From: an uncultured Pseudomonadales bacterium
GTDB lineage: Bacteria > Pseudomonadota > Gammaproteobacteria > Pseudomonadales > Porticoccaceae
DNA length: 5,951 nucleotides
Direction of reading: 5' to 3'
NCBI GenBank assembly: GCA_937998635.1
Contig: CALLDA010000215.1
Coordinates: 1 to 5,951 of the forward strand
The notes beneath the pieces are model-generated. The model was given only the letters and a program-made list of their open reading frames with translations. It was not told the DNA's origin and did not search any database. How positions within the stretch are numbered: the stretch's first letter is position 1; the number at the start of each line of letters is the position of its first letter. The position numbers and the translations under genes were made by a program. This document shows, piece by piece, positions 5,872-5,951 of the stretch.

Positions 5872-5951
5872 TAAAGCGTTTGGCGTAGTTAAATTACTCT
5901 CTCATGTCTAAGTAACAAAACAGGTCTCGCCAGGCAGGTTAACGGATACCC
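5872..5951. other. Right-edge stretch without an assignable gene
   Basis: Nothing firm is seen in these 80 bases. On the minus strand, one frame reads from the edge as VSVNLPGETCFVT to a TAG at 5908-5910 and another stays open to a TAA at 5889-5891. Either could be the end of a gene that uses the terminator at 5836-5871, but the stretch is too short to decide. Confidence 0.3.

Overview
The window reads like chromosomal DNA of a free-living, probably marine gammaproteobacterium. The coding style is Gram-negative, the base composition looks moderate (about half G+C by eye), a PspA/IM30 protein is present, and a two-component kinase carries a large periplasmic insert. A Cellvibrionales/Spongiibacteraceae-like source would fit, but that is inference; the sequence alone does not fix the taxon. 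No rRNA, tRNA, CRISPR array, insertion sequence or phage gene was seen.

Layout, left to right. (1) Positions 1-1063, minus strand: a two-gene operon of a PspA/IM30-family coiled-coil protein followed by a hydrophobic multi-span membrane protein that runs off the left edge; the genes overlap by 4 bp (ATGA). (2) 1064-1242: a divergent intergenic region with a cluster of five TTTAC/GTAAA elements, including a TTTAC-N6-TTTAC direct repeat, a likely site for an OmpR-type regulator. (3) 1243-4099, plus strand: an OmpR/PhoB-type response regulator and, 1 bp after it, a 717-residue sensor histidine kinase with two membrane segments, about 400 residues between them (including a long charged low-complexity stretch), and no room for a HAMP domain. 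(4) 4100-4128: a hairpin terminator serving both converging transcripts. (5) 4157-5644, minus strand: a complete type I Baeyer-Villiger-like flavin monooxygenase. (6) 5645-5951: a control region with a perfect 14-bp dyad placed between a candidate -35 and -10, an FNR/Anr-type box (TTGAT-N4-GTCAA) about 42 bp ahead of a second candidate start, and a strong 14-bp-stem terminator at 5836-5871. The last 80 bases hold no clear gene, perhaps the tail of a minus-strand one.

How the parts may work together (inference): the divergent arrangement suggests that the regulator/kinase pair senses an envelope signal and controls itself and the PspA-membrane protein pair, replacing the PspF/sigma-54 control of classical psp operons, of which no trace is visible. 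The monooxygenase is a separate unit facing the kinase gene. Its upstream region suggests both local repressor control and oxygen-linked control, which is unexpected for an enzyme that consumes O2.
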